Below, one piece after another: positions 51,680 through 60,625 of a DNA stretch of 64,000 nt. Both the position numbers and the translations under genes were made by a program. The stretch's first letter is position 1, and every line of letters begins with the position of its first letter. The notes beneath the pieces were generated by a model. It did no database searches. It was given only the letters and a program-made list of their open reading frames with translations, and was not told the DNA's origin. This DNA is from RPQJ01 sp963823535 (GTDB taxonomy: Bacteria > Pseudomonadota > Gammaproteobacteria > Steroidobacterales > Steroidobacteraceae), in assembly GCA_963823535.1 (NCBI GenBank), contig CAWGLZ010000006.1, positions 744,001 through 808,000 of the forward strand. Direction: 5' to 3'.

Positions 51680-53586
51680 TGGCACACGTTTCCGACCTCA
51701 TCGGGCAGGACATCGAGGCCTACCTGCAGCAGCACGAGCACAAGAGCCTGCTGCGCTTCATCACCTGCGGCAGCGTCGACGACGGCAAGTCGACCCTGAT
51801 CGGGCGGCTGCTGTACGACTCGAAGATGATCTTCGAGGACCAGCTGACGGCCCTCGAGGCCGACTCGAAGAAAGTCGGCACCCAGGGCGGCGACCTCGAT
51901 TTCGCGCTGCTGGTCGACGGCCTCGCCGCCGAGCGCGAGCAGGGCATCACCATCGACGTCGCCTACCGCTTCTTCTCGACCGACAAGCGCAAGTTCATCG
52001 TCGCCGACACGCCGGGGCACGAGCAGTACACCCGCAACATGGTGACGGGCGCCTCCACGGCCGACCTCGCCGTGATCCTGATCGATGCCCGCAAGGGCGT
52101 GCTCACCCAGACGCGGCGGCACAGCTACCTGGTGTCGCTGATCGGGATCCGCAAGGTCGTGCTGGCGATCAACAAGATGGACCTCGTCGATTACTCCCAC
52201 GAGATCTTCGACACCATCGTCGCGGAGTACCGCGACTTCGCGAAGCAGATCGACCTGCTCGACATCGTCGCGATCCCGGTGTCGGGCCTGAAGGGCGACA
52301 ACATCACCGCACCGAGCGAGCACACGCCCTGGTATCACGGCCCGACGCTGATGGGATACCTCGAGACCGTGGAGATCGAGGACCACCTGCAGCATCAGGC
52401 GTTCCGGCTGCCCGTCCAGTGGGTGAACCGCCCGAATCTGGATTTCCGTGGCTTCGCCGGCACGATCGCGAGCGGTACCGTCAGCCCGGGCGAGCGGGTC
52501 CGCATCCTGCCGTCCGGCCGCGAGAGCCGCGTGGCGCGCATCGTCACCATGGACGGCGATCTCGAGCGGGCCGTCGCCGGACAGTCCGTCACTCTCACCC
52601 TCGAGGACGAAGTCGACGTGAGCCGCGGCGACGTGATCGCCTGCACCAGCGCGCCGCCGGGCGTGGCGGACCAGTTCGAGACGACGATCATCTGGATGGC
52701 GGACGAGCCGATGCTCCCGGGCCGGCCATACTGGATGAAGATCGGCACCAAGCAGGTGGCCGCGACCATCACCGAGCCCAAGTACAAGGTCAACGTCAAC
52801 ACGCTCGAGCACCTGGCCGCGAAGAAGCTCGCGCTGAACGAGATCGGCGTCTGCAACGTCTCGCTGGATCACACGATCGCCTTCGATCCGTACGCGGAGA
52901 ACCGCGACACGGGCGGGTTCATCCTCGTCGATCGGCTGACGAACGCCACGGTCGGCGCGGGCCTCGTGCACTTCGCCCTGCGTCGCTCGCAGAACATCCA
53001 CTGGCAGGCGCTCGACGTCCACAAGGGTTCGCGCGCGGCGCTCAAGGGCCAGAAGCCCTGCGTGCTGTGGTTCACCGGCCTGTCGGGTGCCGGCAAGTCC
53101 ACGATCGCGAACCTGGTCGAGAAGCAGCTGCACGCGCTCGGCCGGCACACCTACCTGCTCGACGGCGACAACGTCCGCCACGGACTGAACCGCGACCTGG
53201 GTTTCACGGACACCGACCGGGTCGAGAACATCCGCCGGGTTGCGGAAGTGGCCAAGCTGATGACGGATGCCGGGCTGATCGTGATGGTGTCCTTCATCTC
53301 GCCGTTCCGGGCGGAGCGGCGCATGGCACGCGCGCTGTTCGATTTCGGCGAGTTCTACGAGATCCACGTGGACACGCCGCTCGCGGTGGCCGAGACGCGC
53401 GACGTGAAGGGCCTGTACGCGAAGGCGCGCCGCGGCGAGCTGAAGAACTTCACCGGCATCGACTCACCCTACGAGGCGCCTGAGAAGCCCGAGATCTACC
53501 TGGATACGAGCCGCGCCACGCCCGAGGACTCGGCGAGCGCGATCGTCGCACAGCTGGCGGAGGCGGGAATGCTCGGACCGCGCTAG
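51679..53586 (+). CDS. cysNC: Bifunctional sulfate adenylyltransferase subunit 1 / adenylylsulfate kinase (CysNC)
   Basis: 635 residues, a fusion. CysN part: GTPase motifs CGSVDDGKSTLIGRLLYDSKM, DTPGHEQYTRNMVTGAS and NKMDLVDY, then beta-barrel domains. CysC part from about residue 460: GLSGAGKSTIANLVEKQLHALGRHTYLLDGDNVRHGLNRDLGF, the phospho-serine region SFISPFRAERRMAR, and LYAKARRGELKNFTGIDSPYEAP. It makes adenylylsulfate with CysD and phosphorylates it to PAPS. The fusion form is common in several proteobacteria. Start and preceding stop overlap by one base. Confidence 0.97.
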   Translation: MAHVSDLIGQDIEAYLQQHEHKSLLRFITCGSVDDGKSTLIGRLLYDSKMIFEDQLTALEADSKKVGTQGGDLDFALLVDGLAAEREQGITIDVAYRFFSTDKRKFIVADTPGHEQYTRNMVTGASTADLAVILIDARKGVLTQTRRHSYLVSLIGIRKVVLAINKMDLVDYSHEIFDTIVAEYRDFAKQIDLLDIVAIPVSGLKGDNITAPSEHTPWYHGPTLMGYLETVEIEDHLQHQAFRLPVQWVNRPNLDFRGFAGTIASGTVSPGERVRILPSGRESRVARIVTMDGDLERAVAGQSVTLTLEDEVDVSRGDVIACTSAPPGVADQFETTIIWMADEPMLPGRPYWMKIGTKQVAATITEPKYKVNVNTLEHLAAKKLALNEIGVCNVSLDHTIAFDPYAENRDTGGFILVDRLTNATVGAGLVHFALRRSQNIHWQALDVHKGSRAALKGQKPCVLWFTGLSGAGKSTIANLVEKQLHALGRHTYLLDGDNVRHGLNRDLGFTDTDRVENIRRVAEVAKLMTDAGLIVMVSFISPFRAERRMARALFDFGEFYEIHVDTPLAVAETRDVKGLYAKARRGELKNFTGIDSPYEAPEKPEIYLDTSRATPEDSASAIVAQLAEAGMLGPR

Positions 53587-53606
53587 AATCGCGGGAGCTA
53601 TCCCGC
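53584..53606 (+). promoter_or_regulatory. -10-like TAGAAT and small hairpin before prpB
   Basis: In the 39-base gap between cysNC and prpB, TAGAAT overlaps the cysNC stop codon and is followed by a hairpin with arms GCGGGA and TCCCGC around a 4-base loop (53591-53606). The box could start a separate prp transcript. The hairpin has no T tail and could instead be an operator or attenuation element. Evidence is sequence pattern only. Confidence 0.35.
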
Positions 53607-53625
53607 ACAGCGCAGCGAGCCGCCG

Positions 53626-54519
53626 ATGACCGTCACGACCTCCGCAGGCGCCCGGCTCCGGGCGGCGCTGACCCACGAACGGCCTCTGCAGGTCGTGGGG
53701 ACTGTCAACGCCTACAGTGCGCTGCTCGCCGAGCGCGCGGGATTCCGCGCCCTCTACCTGTCGGGTGCCGGCGTGGCCAACGCCTCGTTCGGCCTGCCCG
53801 ATCTCGGCATCACCAGCCTGAACGACGTCTGCGAGGATGTCCGGCGCATCGCCTCGGCGAGCGACCTGCCGCTGCTGGTCGACGCCGACACCGGCTGGGG
53901 CGCCGCCTTCAACATCTCGCGCACCATCGCGGACCTCGTGCGCTCCGGCGCAGCCGGCTGCCACCTCGAGGACCAGGTGCAGGCCAAGCGCTGCGGACAC
54001 CGCCCGGGCAAGGCGCTCGTGTCTCCACCGGAGATGGTCGATCGCATCAGGGCAGCGGTCGACGGTCGCACGGATGCCTCGTTCGTGATCATGGCGCGCA
54101 CCGACGCCCACGCCGTGGAGGGCCAGTCGGCCGCCATCGAGCGCGCGCAGCAGTATGTCGAGGCGGGCGCGGACATGATCTTCGCCGAGGCCCTGACCAC
54201 CCTCGACGAGTATCGCCAGTTCACCGGCGCCGTCCCGGTGCCAGTCCTCGCGAACATCACCGAATTCGGCAAGACGCCGCTCTTCACCGTCGCGGATCTC
54301 GCCAGCGCCGGCGTGCAGCTGGTGCTGTACCCGCTGTCGGCCTTCCGTGCGATGGCGAAGGCCGCCGAAGTGGTCTACGGAGCGCTGCGCCGCGAGGGCA
54401 CGCAGAAGAACGTGCTCGACCTGATGCAGACCCGCGCCGAGCTCTATGACGTGCTCGGCTATCACGATTACGAGCGGAAGCTCGACGAGCTTTTCAGTCG
54501 AGAGGCGAAAGAACCATGA
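53626..54519 (+). CDS. prpB: 2-methylisocitrate lyase
   Basis: 297 residues of the isocitrate lyase/PEP mutase superfamily: LQVVGTVNAYSALLAERAGFRALYLSGAGVANASFGLPDLGITSLNDV, LLVDADTGWGAAFNISRTI, and the catalytic loop DQVQAKRCGHRPGKALVSPPEMVDRI with its Cys in KRCGHRPGK. It splits 2-methylisocitrate into pyruvate and succinate, the last step of the methylcitrate cycle for propionyl-CoA. The stop overlaps the prpC start (ATGA). Confidence 0.96.
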   Translation: MTVTTSAGARLRAALTHERPLQVVGTVNAYSALLAERAGFRALYLSGAGVANASFGLPDLGITSLNDVCEDVRRIASASDLPLLVDADTGWGAAFNISRTIADLVRSGAAGCHLEDQVQAKRCGHRPGKALVSPPEMVDRIRAAVDGRTDASFVIMARTDAHAVEGQSAAIERAQQYVEAGADMIFAEALTTLDEYRQFTGAVPVPVLANITEFGKTPLFTVADLASAGVQLVLYPLSAFRAMAKAAEVVYGALRREGTQKNVLDLMQTRAELYDVLGYHDYERKLDELFSREAKEP

Positions 54520-55676
54520 GCAGCAAGACCAAGCCCGGCGCCGGCTTCAAGCCGAAGAAATCCGTCGCCCTCTCCGGCGTGACCGCCGGCAACACGGCAC
54601 TGTGCACCGTCGGCCGCAGCGGCAACGACCTGCACTACCGCGGCTACGACATCCTGGATCTCGCCGGAAACTGCGAGTTCGAGGAGGTCGCGTACCTGCT
54701 GGTCCATGGCAGGCTGCCGAGCCGGGCGGAACTCGAGGGCTACAAGGCCAAGCTGAAGCGGCTGCGCGGCCTGCCCGCACCGGTTCGGGTAGCGCTCGAA
54801 AGCCTGCCGGCGGCGAGCCACCCGATGGACGTGCTGCGCACGGGCGCGTCGGTGCTCGGCTGCACGCTGCCCGAGAAGGACGATCACAACGTGCCCGGCG
54901 CGCGCGACATCGCCGATCGCCTGATCGCGAGCTTCGGCTCGATGCTGACCTACTGGTACCACTACAGCCATTCGGGCCAGCGCATCCACGTCGAGACCGA
55001 CGACGATTCCGTCGGCGGCCACTTCCTGCACCTGCTGCACCGTCGCCCGCCGCCCGAGTCCTGGGTGAAGGCGATGCACATTTCCCTCAATCTCTATGCC
55101 GAGCACGAGTTCAACGCGTCGACCTTCACGGCGCGGGTCATTGCCGGCACGGGCTCCGACATGTATTCCTGCATCACGGGCGCCATCGGGGCGCTGCGCG
55201 GGCCGAAGCACGGCGGCGCCAACGAGGTCGCGTTCGAGGTGCAGAAGCGCTACGCGGATCCCGACGAGGCGGAGGCCGACATCCGCCGGCGCGTCGAGGC
55301 GAAGGAAGTCGTGATCGGCTTCGGCCACCCGGTCTACACGATCGGCGATCCGCGCAACGAGGTGATCAAGGACGTCGCGCGCCGGCTGTCGAAGGAGGCG
55401 GGCGACATGAAGATGTTCCAGATCGCGGAGCGTCTCGAGTCGGTGATGTGGGACATCAAGAAGATGTTTCCCAACCTCGACTGGTTCTCGGCCGTCTCCT
55501 ACCACATGATGGGCGTGCCCACCGCCATGTTCACGCCCCTGTTCGTGTTGTCGCGCACGACGGGCTGGGCCGCGCACGTCATCGAGCAGCGCATCGACGG
55601 CAAGATCATCCGGCCGAGCGCCAACTACACGGGTCCCGAGGACCAGAAGTTCGTGCCGCTCGCAAAGCGCAAGTGA
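54516..55676 (+). CDS. prpC: 2-methylcitrate synthase
   Basis: 386 residues of the citrate synthase family: SGVTAGNTALCTVGRSGNDLHYRGYDILDLA, FNASTFTARVIAGTGSDMYSCITGAIGALRGPKHGGANE, VVIGFGHPVYTIGDPRNEVIKDVARRLS and a C-terminal YMMGVPTAMFTPLFVLSRTTGWAAHVIEQR-like segment. The AGNTALCTVG start is typical of PrpC rather than GltA. It condenses propionyl-CoA with oxaloacetate. Length is normal. acnD follows 68 bases later. Confidence 0.95.
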   Translation: MSSKTKPGAGFKPKKSVALSGVTAGNTALCTVGRSGNDLHYRGYDILDLAGNCEFEEVAYLLVHGRLPSRAELEGYKAKLKRLRGLPAPVRVALESLPAASHPMDVLRTGASVLGCTLPEKDDHNVPGARDIADRLIASFGSMLTYWYHYSHSGQRIHVETDDDSVGGHFLHLLHRRPPPESWVKAMHISLNLYAEHEFNASTFTARVIAGTGSDMYSCITGAIGALRGPKHGGANEVAFEVQKRYADPDEAEADIRRRVEAKEVVIGFGHPVYTIGDPRNEVIKDVARRLSKEAGDMKMFQIAERLESVMWDIKKMFPNLDWFSAVSYHMMGVPTAMFTPLFVLSRTTGWAAHVIEQRIDGKIIRPSANYTGPEDQKFVPLAKRK

Positions 55677-55744
55677 GCGTGGATCCCGGCGCGGCGTCCG
55701 GCCGCGCCGGGTGACGTGCCAGTCGAGCGAAGAACACGCCGCCC

Positions 55745-58339
55745 ATGAATACCGCACACCGCAAGCCGCTCCCCGGCACCGCCCTCGACTACTTCGACAC
55801 GCGCGCTGCGGTCGACGCGATCCGGCCCGGCGCCTACGACCAGCTGACGTACACCGCGCGCGTGCACGCGGAGAACCTCGTGCGCCGCTGCGATCCGGCG
55901 ATCCTCGCCGATTGCCTGAAGCAGATCGTCGACGGCAGGCGAGAGCGCGACTTCCCGTGGTTTCCCGCGCGAGTCGTGTGCCACGACATCCTGGGCCAGA
56001 CGGCACTGGTGGACCTCGCCGGGCTGCGGGACGCCATCGCCTTGCAGGGGGGCGATCCGGCCAAGGTCAATCCCGTCGTTCCCGTGCAGCTGATCGTGGA
56101 TCACTCGCTGGCCGTCGAGTGCGGTGGCTACGATCCCGACGCCTTCGCGAAGAACCGGGCCATCGAGGATCGCCGCAACGAGGACCGCTTCCACTTCATC
56201 GACTGGACGAAGCAGGCGTTCAGGAACGTCGACGTGATCCCGCCGGGCAACGGGATCATGCACCAGATCAACCTCGAGCGGATGTCGCCGGTGATTCACG
56301 CAAAGGACGGCGTCGCGTTCCCCGACACGCTGGTCGGCACCGACAGTCACACGCCGCACGTCGATGCGCTGGGCGTGATCGCCGTGGGTGTCGGTGGCCT
56401 CGAGGCGGAGAGCGTGATGCTGGGACGCGCGTCCTGGATGCGCCTGCCGGAGATCGTCGGCGTGGAACTGTCCGGCGCGCCGCAGCCGGGCATCACGGCG
56501 ACGGACATCGTGCTGGCGCTGACCGAGTTCCTGCGCAAGTCGAAGGTCGTGTCGGCCTACCTCGAGTTCTTTGGCGAGGGGGCGTCCAAGCTGACGCTCG
56601 GTGACCGCGCGACCATCTCGAACATGGCGCCCGAGTACGGCGCGACCGCCGCCTTGTTCTACATCGACGCGCGGACGATCGAATACCTGAAGCTCACCGG
56701 CCGCGACGACGAGCAGGTGAGACTGGTCGAGACCTACGCGAAGCGGGCGGGTCTGTGGGCGGACACGCTGAAGAATGCCCGCTACGAGCGTGTGCTGCGG
56801 TTCGACCTCTCGACGGTCGTGCGCAACATCGCCGGGCCGTCGAATCCGCATGCGCGGGTGGCGACGAGCGATCTCGCTGCGAAGGGCATCGCCGGCCACT
56901 GGCAGGAGACGCCGGGCCAGATGCCGGATGGCGCCGTCATCATCGCGGCCATCACCAGCTGCACCAACACCAGTAATCCGCGCAACGTGGTGGCCGCGGG
57001 CCTGCTGGCGCGCAACGCCAACCGGCTCGGCCTGACGCGCAAGCCGTGGGTCAAGACCTCGCTGGCGCCGGGTTCGCGGGCCGTGGCCCTGTACCTGGAG
57101 GACGCCGGCCTGAAGTCGGAACTGGAAAGGCTGGGCTTCGGCATCGTGGGCTTCGCCTGCACCACCTGCAACGGGATGTCGGGAGCACTGGATCCGGTCA
57201 TCCAGAAGGAGATCATCGACCGCGACCTCTACGCCACGGCCGTGCTATCCGGAAACCGCAATTTCGACGGCCGCATCCACCCGTATGCCAGGCAGGCCTT
57301 CCTCGCGTCGCCGCCGCTCGTCGTGGCCTATGCGATCGCCGGGACCATCCGCTTCGACATCGAGAAGGACGCGCTGGGGACTGACGCGCAAGGCAGGCCG
57401 ATCACCCTCAAGGACCTATGGCCGTCCGACGAGGAGATCGATGCCATCGTCGCCGCCAGCGTCAAGCCGGAACAGTTCCGCAAGGTCTACGACCCGATGT
57501 TCACGCTCAAGGTGGAGGCCGGGGAGGCGGTCAGCCCCTTGTACGACTGGCGTCCGATGAGTACCTACATCCGCCGGCCGCCCTACTGGGAAGGCGCGCT
57601 GGCGGGCAAGCGCAGCCTCGCCGGCATGCGTCCGCTGGCGGTGCTGGGCGACAACATCACCACCGACCACCTCTCTCCGTCCAACGCCATCCTGCCGGAC
57701 AGCGCCGCCGGGGAGTACCTGGCGAAAATGGGCCTGCCGCAGGAGGACTTCAATTCCTATGCTACGCACCGCGGGGACCACCTCACCGCGCAGCGCGCGA
57801 CCTTCGCCAATCCGACGCTGAAGAACGAGATGGTCGTGGTGGATGGCAAGGTGAAGCCCGGCTCGCTGGCCCGGATCGAGCCGGAGGGCCGGATCACGCG
57901 GATGTGGGAAGCCATCGAGACCTACATGGAGCGCGGGCAGCCCCTGATCGTCATCGCCGGCGCCGACTACGGCCAGGGATCGTCGCGCGACTGGGCGGCG
58001 AAGGGCGTGCGCCTCGCCGGCGTCGAAGCCATCGCTGCCGAGGGCTTCGAGCGCATCCACCGCACCAACCTGATCGGCATGGGCGTGCTGCCGCTGGAGT
58101 TCAAGCCGGGCGTCAACCGCAAGACCCTGGACATCGACGGGACGGAGACTTTCGACGTGATCGGCAAGCGCGAACCGCGCGCGGAGCTGACTCTCGTGAT
58201 CCACCGCAGGAACGGGGCGCGGGTGGACGTGCCGGTGACCTGCCGGCTCGACACTGCCGAGGAGGTTGCGATCTACGAGGCGGGCGGCGTCCTGCAGCGC
58301 TTCGCCCAGGACTTCCTCGAATCGTCCAGGGCCGCCTAG
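55745..58339 (+). CDS. acnD: Fe/S-dependent 2-methylcitrate dehydratase AcnD
   Basis: 864 residues of the aconitase family: start KPLPGTALDYFDTRAAVDAIRPGAYDQLTYTARVHAENLVRRCDP, GTDSHTPHVDALGVIAVGVGGLEAE, Fe-S cysteines in ITSCTNTSNPRNVVAAGLLA and FACTTCNGMSGALD, and the swivel domain (DYGQGSSRDWAAKGVRLAGVEAIAAEGFERIHRTNLIGMGVLPLEF). AcnD dehydrates 2-methylcitrate and needs PrpF, encoded next, to complete the step. The PrpD route is absent from this cluster. Confidence 0.96.
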   Translation: MNTAHRKPLPGTALDYFDTRAAVDAIRPGAYDQLTYTARVHAENLVRRCDPAILADCLKQIVDGRRERDFPWFPARVVCHDILGQTALVDLAGLRDAIALQGGDPAKVNPVVPVQLIVDHSLAVECGGYDPDAFAKNRAIEDRRNEDRFHFIDWTKQAFRNVDVIPPGNGIMHQINLERMSPVIHAKDGVAFPDTLVGTDSHTPHVDALGVIAVGVGGLEAESVMLGRASWMRLPEIVGVELSGAPQPGITATDIVLALTEFLRKSKVVSAYLEFFGEGASKLTLGDRATISNMAPEYGATAALFYIDARTIEYLKLTGRDDEQVRLVETYAKRAGLWADTLKNARYERVLRFDLSTVVRNIAGPSNPHARVATSDLAAKGIAGHWQETPGQMPDGAVIIAAITSCTNTSNPRNVVAAGLLARNANRLGLTRKPWVKTSLAPGSRAVALYLEDAGLKSELERLGFGIVGFACTTCNGMSGALDPVIQKEIIDRDLYATAVLSGNRNFDGRIHPYARQAFLASPPLVVAYAIAGTIRFDIEKDALGTDAQGRPITLKDLWPSDEEIDAIVAASVKPEQFRKVYDPMFTLKVEAGEAVSPLYDWRPMSTYIRRPPYWEGALAGKRSLAGMRPLAVLGDNITTDHLSPSNAILPDSAAGEYLAKMGLPQEDFNSYATHRGDHLTAQRATFANPTLKNEMVVVDGKVKPGSLARIEPEGRITRMWEAIETYMERGQPLIVIAGADYGQGSSRDWAAKGVRLAGVEAIAAEGFERIHRTNLIGMGVLPLEFKPGVNRKTLDIDGTETFDVIGKREPRAELTLVIHRRNGARVDVPVTCRLDTAEEVAIYEAGGVLQRFAQDFLESSRAA

Positions 58340-58364
58340 GAAAGCGCCGGTCCGCCGGGAAGCC

Positions 58365-59561
58365 ATGCCCAAGCCGCACGCCCCGCAGATCAGGATTCCC
58401 GCCGCCTATATGCGCGGCGGCACCAGCAAGGGCGTGTTCTTCCGCCTGCAGGACCTGCCGGAGCGCGCACAGGTGCCGGGTGCCGCGCGCGATGCGCTGC
58501 TGCTGCGAGTCATCGGCAGCCCCGATCCCTATGGCAAGCAGATCGACGGCATGGGCGGAGCGACCTCCAGCACGAGCAAGACGGTCATCCTGTCGAAGAG
58601 CCTGCGGCCCGACCACGACGTGGACTACCTGTTCGGCCAGGTCTCCATCGACAAGGCGTTCGTCGACTGGAGCGGCAACTGCGGCAATCTTTCCGCCGCC
58701 GTCGGACCGTTCGCCATCAGCCAGGGGCTGGTGGACGCCGGTCGCCTGCCGCGGGACGGCGTCGCGACCGTCCGCATCTGGCAGGCGAACATCGGCAAGA
58801 CCATCGTCGCACACGTTCCCGTCACCGCTGGCGCCGTGCAGGAAACCGGTGATTTCGAGCTCGATGGCGTGACGTTCCCGGCCGCCGAAGTTCAGCTCGA
58901 GTTCATGGATCCGGCCGCCGAGGAAGAAGGCGGGAGCGGCGCGATGTTCCCCACCGGCCAACTGGTGGACCAGCTCGAGGTGCCCGGGGTCGGGACGCTC
59001 AAGGCCACCCTGATCAACGCTGGCATCCCGACCATCTTCGTCAACGCCGACGCGATCGGCTACACGGGCAGCGAACTGCAGGACGCCATCAACGGCGACG
59101 CGAAGGCGCTGGCGATGTTCGAGACGATTCGCGCCCACGGCGCGGTGCGCATGGGACTGATCCGGCACGTCGACGAGGCCGCCCGGCGCCAGCACACTCC
59201 CAAGGTCGCCTTTGTCGCGCCGCCGGCCGACTACCGGGCCTCCAGCGGCAAGCGGGTCGCCGCGGGCGATATCGACCTGCTGGTGCGCGCGCTTTCCATG
59301 GGCAAGCTGCATCACGCCATGATGGGGACGGCGGCCGTGGCCATCGGCACGGCGGCCGCGATCCCGGGCACGCTGGTGAATCTCGCGGCCGGCGGTGGGC
59401 CGCGCACGTCGGTGCGCTTCGGCCATCCCTCGGGCACGCTGCGGGTGGGCGCGGAAGCCCGCCTGGTCGACGGCGTGTGGACCGTGACCAAGGCCATCAT
59501 GAGCCGCAGTGCCCGTGTCCTGATGGAAGGCTGGGTACGGGTACCCGCGGACGCGTTCTAG
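58365..59561 (+). CDS. prpF: 2-methylaconitate cis-trans isomerase PrpF
   Basis: 398 residues: IRIPAAYMRGGTSKGVFFRLQDLPE, GMGGATSSTSKTVILSKS, SGNCGNLSAAVGPFAISQGLV, and C-terminal GKLHHAMMGTAAVAIGTAAAIPGTLV with GHPSGTLRVGAE. PrpF has a diaminopimelate-epimerase-like fold and isomerises 2-methylaconitate so that aconitases can finish the cycle. The ATG at MPKPHAPQIRIP was chosen; the longer frame from 58266 overlaps acnD in another frame. It closes the prpB-prpC-acnD-prpF group. Confidence 0.95.
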   Translation: MPKPHAPQIRIPAAYMRGGTSKGVFFRLQDLPERAQVPGAARDALLLRVIGSPDPYGKQIDGMGGATSSTSKTVILSKSLRPDHDVDYLFGQVSIDKAFVDWSGNCGNLSAAVGPFAISQGLVDAGRLPRDGVATVRIWQANIGKTIVAHVPVTAGAVQETGDFELDGVTFPAAEVQLEFMDPAAEEEGGSGAMFPTGQLVDQLEVPGVGTLKATLINAGIPTIFVNADAIGYTGSELQDAINGDAKALAMFETIRAHGAVRMGLIRHVDEAARRQHTPKVAFVAPPADYRASSGKRVAAGDIDLLVRALSMGKLHHAMMGTAAVAIGTAAAIPGTLVNLAAGGGPRTSVRFGHPSGTLRVGAEARLVDGVWTVTKAIMSRSARVLMEGWVRVPADAF

Positions 59562-59650
59562 GTATCGAGCCACGCATCGAGTGGTCCGCCGACGTTCGTC
59601 GTCGACGCCCGGTCTGCCAGGCGTACGTGCCACTCGGCGCGTGAGATATA

Positions 59651-59672
59651 GTGTCTTAGTTGACTAGTACAC
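59651..59672. promoter_or_regulatory. Palindromic operator resembling GntR/YtrA sites, before the ABC-M1 operon
   Basis: The site has the symmetric form TGT-N2-TAGT-N2-ACTA-N2-ACA, with one more paired base on each side (G and C). It lies 63 bases upstream of the ABC ATPase start in an AT-richer patch. Such ACTAGT-containing palindromes are the kind of site bound by YtrA-subfamily GntR repressors that control ABC-2 exporter operons. No GntR gene is in the window, so the regulator would be elsewhere. The family link is from memory and not tested. Confidence 0.6.
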
Positions 59673-59734
59673 CATCAGTCCCATAGGATCCGCGCACTCC
59701 GGCCCGGATCCAGCGGCCGACCGAGGTTTCCCGC

Positions 59735-60616
59735 ATGCTCCTCATCGAAGACCTGGCCCACGTCTACCCCAACGGCACGAAAGCGCTCGACGGCGTGACG
59801 CTGGAGGTCCCGCGCGGCATGTTCGGCCTGCTCGGGCCGAACGGGGCCGGCAAGTCCTCGCTGATGCGGTGCATCGCCACTCTGCAGCTCCCGACCCGCG
59901 GCTCGATTCGATTCGACGACATCGACGTCCTCGCTCGTCCCGACGCGCTGCGTCGCACGCTCGGGTACCTGCCGCAGGACTTCGGCGTCTACCCGCGGGT
60001 CACCGCGCTCGACATGCTGGACCACCTTGCAATCCTCAAGGGCAACGCCGATCGGCGGCAGCGGCGCGAGACGGTCGAGGCCCTGCTGCACCAGGTCAAT
60101 CTCTGGGACGTCCGCAAGAAGGCGCTCGCCGGATTCTCCGGCGGCATGCGTCAACGCTTCGGCATCGCCCAGGCGCTCATTGGCCAGCCGTCGCTGATCA
60201 TCGTCGACGAGCCGACCGCCGGACTCGACCCGGAGGAGCGCAACCGCTTCCTGAACCTGCTCGCGGAGATCGGCGAGAACGTCGTCGTGATTCTCTCCAC
60301 GCACATCGTCGAGGACGTCGCCGACCTCTGTCCCAACATGGCCATCATCGCCAATGGCCGCATCGTGAAGAGCGGCGCGCCTCTCGAGCTGATCTCGGCG
60401 CTCGAGGGCCGCGTCTGGCGCAAGACGATCGGCCGGGACCAGCTCGAGGCGTATCGCCGCGATCACGAGGTGATTGCAACCCGCCTGTTCGGCGGCCGGA
60501 CCGTCATCCACGTGCTGTCGGAAGGGCATCCGGGCGCAGGCTTCGAGGCGATGACGGGCGGCCTGGACGACGTCTACTTCTCGACCCTCGCCCTCACGCG
60601 CCGCGCGGCCGCCTGA
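59735..60616 (+). CDS. ABC transporter ATP-binding protein
   Basis: 293 residues: Walker A GPNGAGKSSLMRC, Q-loop region LGYLPQDFGVYPRVTALDMLDHL, signature LAGFSGGMRQRFGIAQAL, Walker B SLIIVDEPTAGLDPEERNRF and H-loop STHIVEDV. The C-terminal extension (VWRKTIGRDQLEAYRRDHEVIATRLFGGRTVIHVL) is as in ABC-2-type exporters. It pairs with the permease-peptidase fusion that begins 10 bases later. Substrate unknown. Confidence 0.93.
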   Translation: MLLIEDLAHVYPNGTKALDGVTLEVPRGMFGLLGPNGAGKSSLMRCIATLQLPTRGSIRFDDIDVLARPDALRRTLGYLPQDFGVYPRVTALDMLDHLAILKGNADRRQRRETVEALLHQVNLWDVRKKALAGFSGGMRQRFGIAQALIGQPSLIIVDEPTAGLDPEERNRFLNLLAEIGENVVVILSTHIVEDVADLCPNMAIIANGRIVKSGAPLELISALEGRVWRKTIGRDQLEAYRRDHEVIATRLFGGRTVIHVLSEGHPGAGFEAMTGGLDDVYFSTLALTRRAAA

Positions 60617-60625
60617 GCCCCCGCC

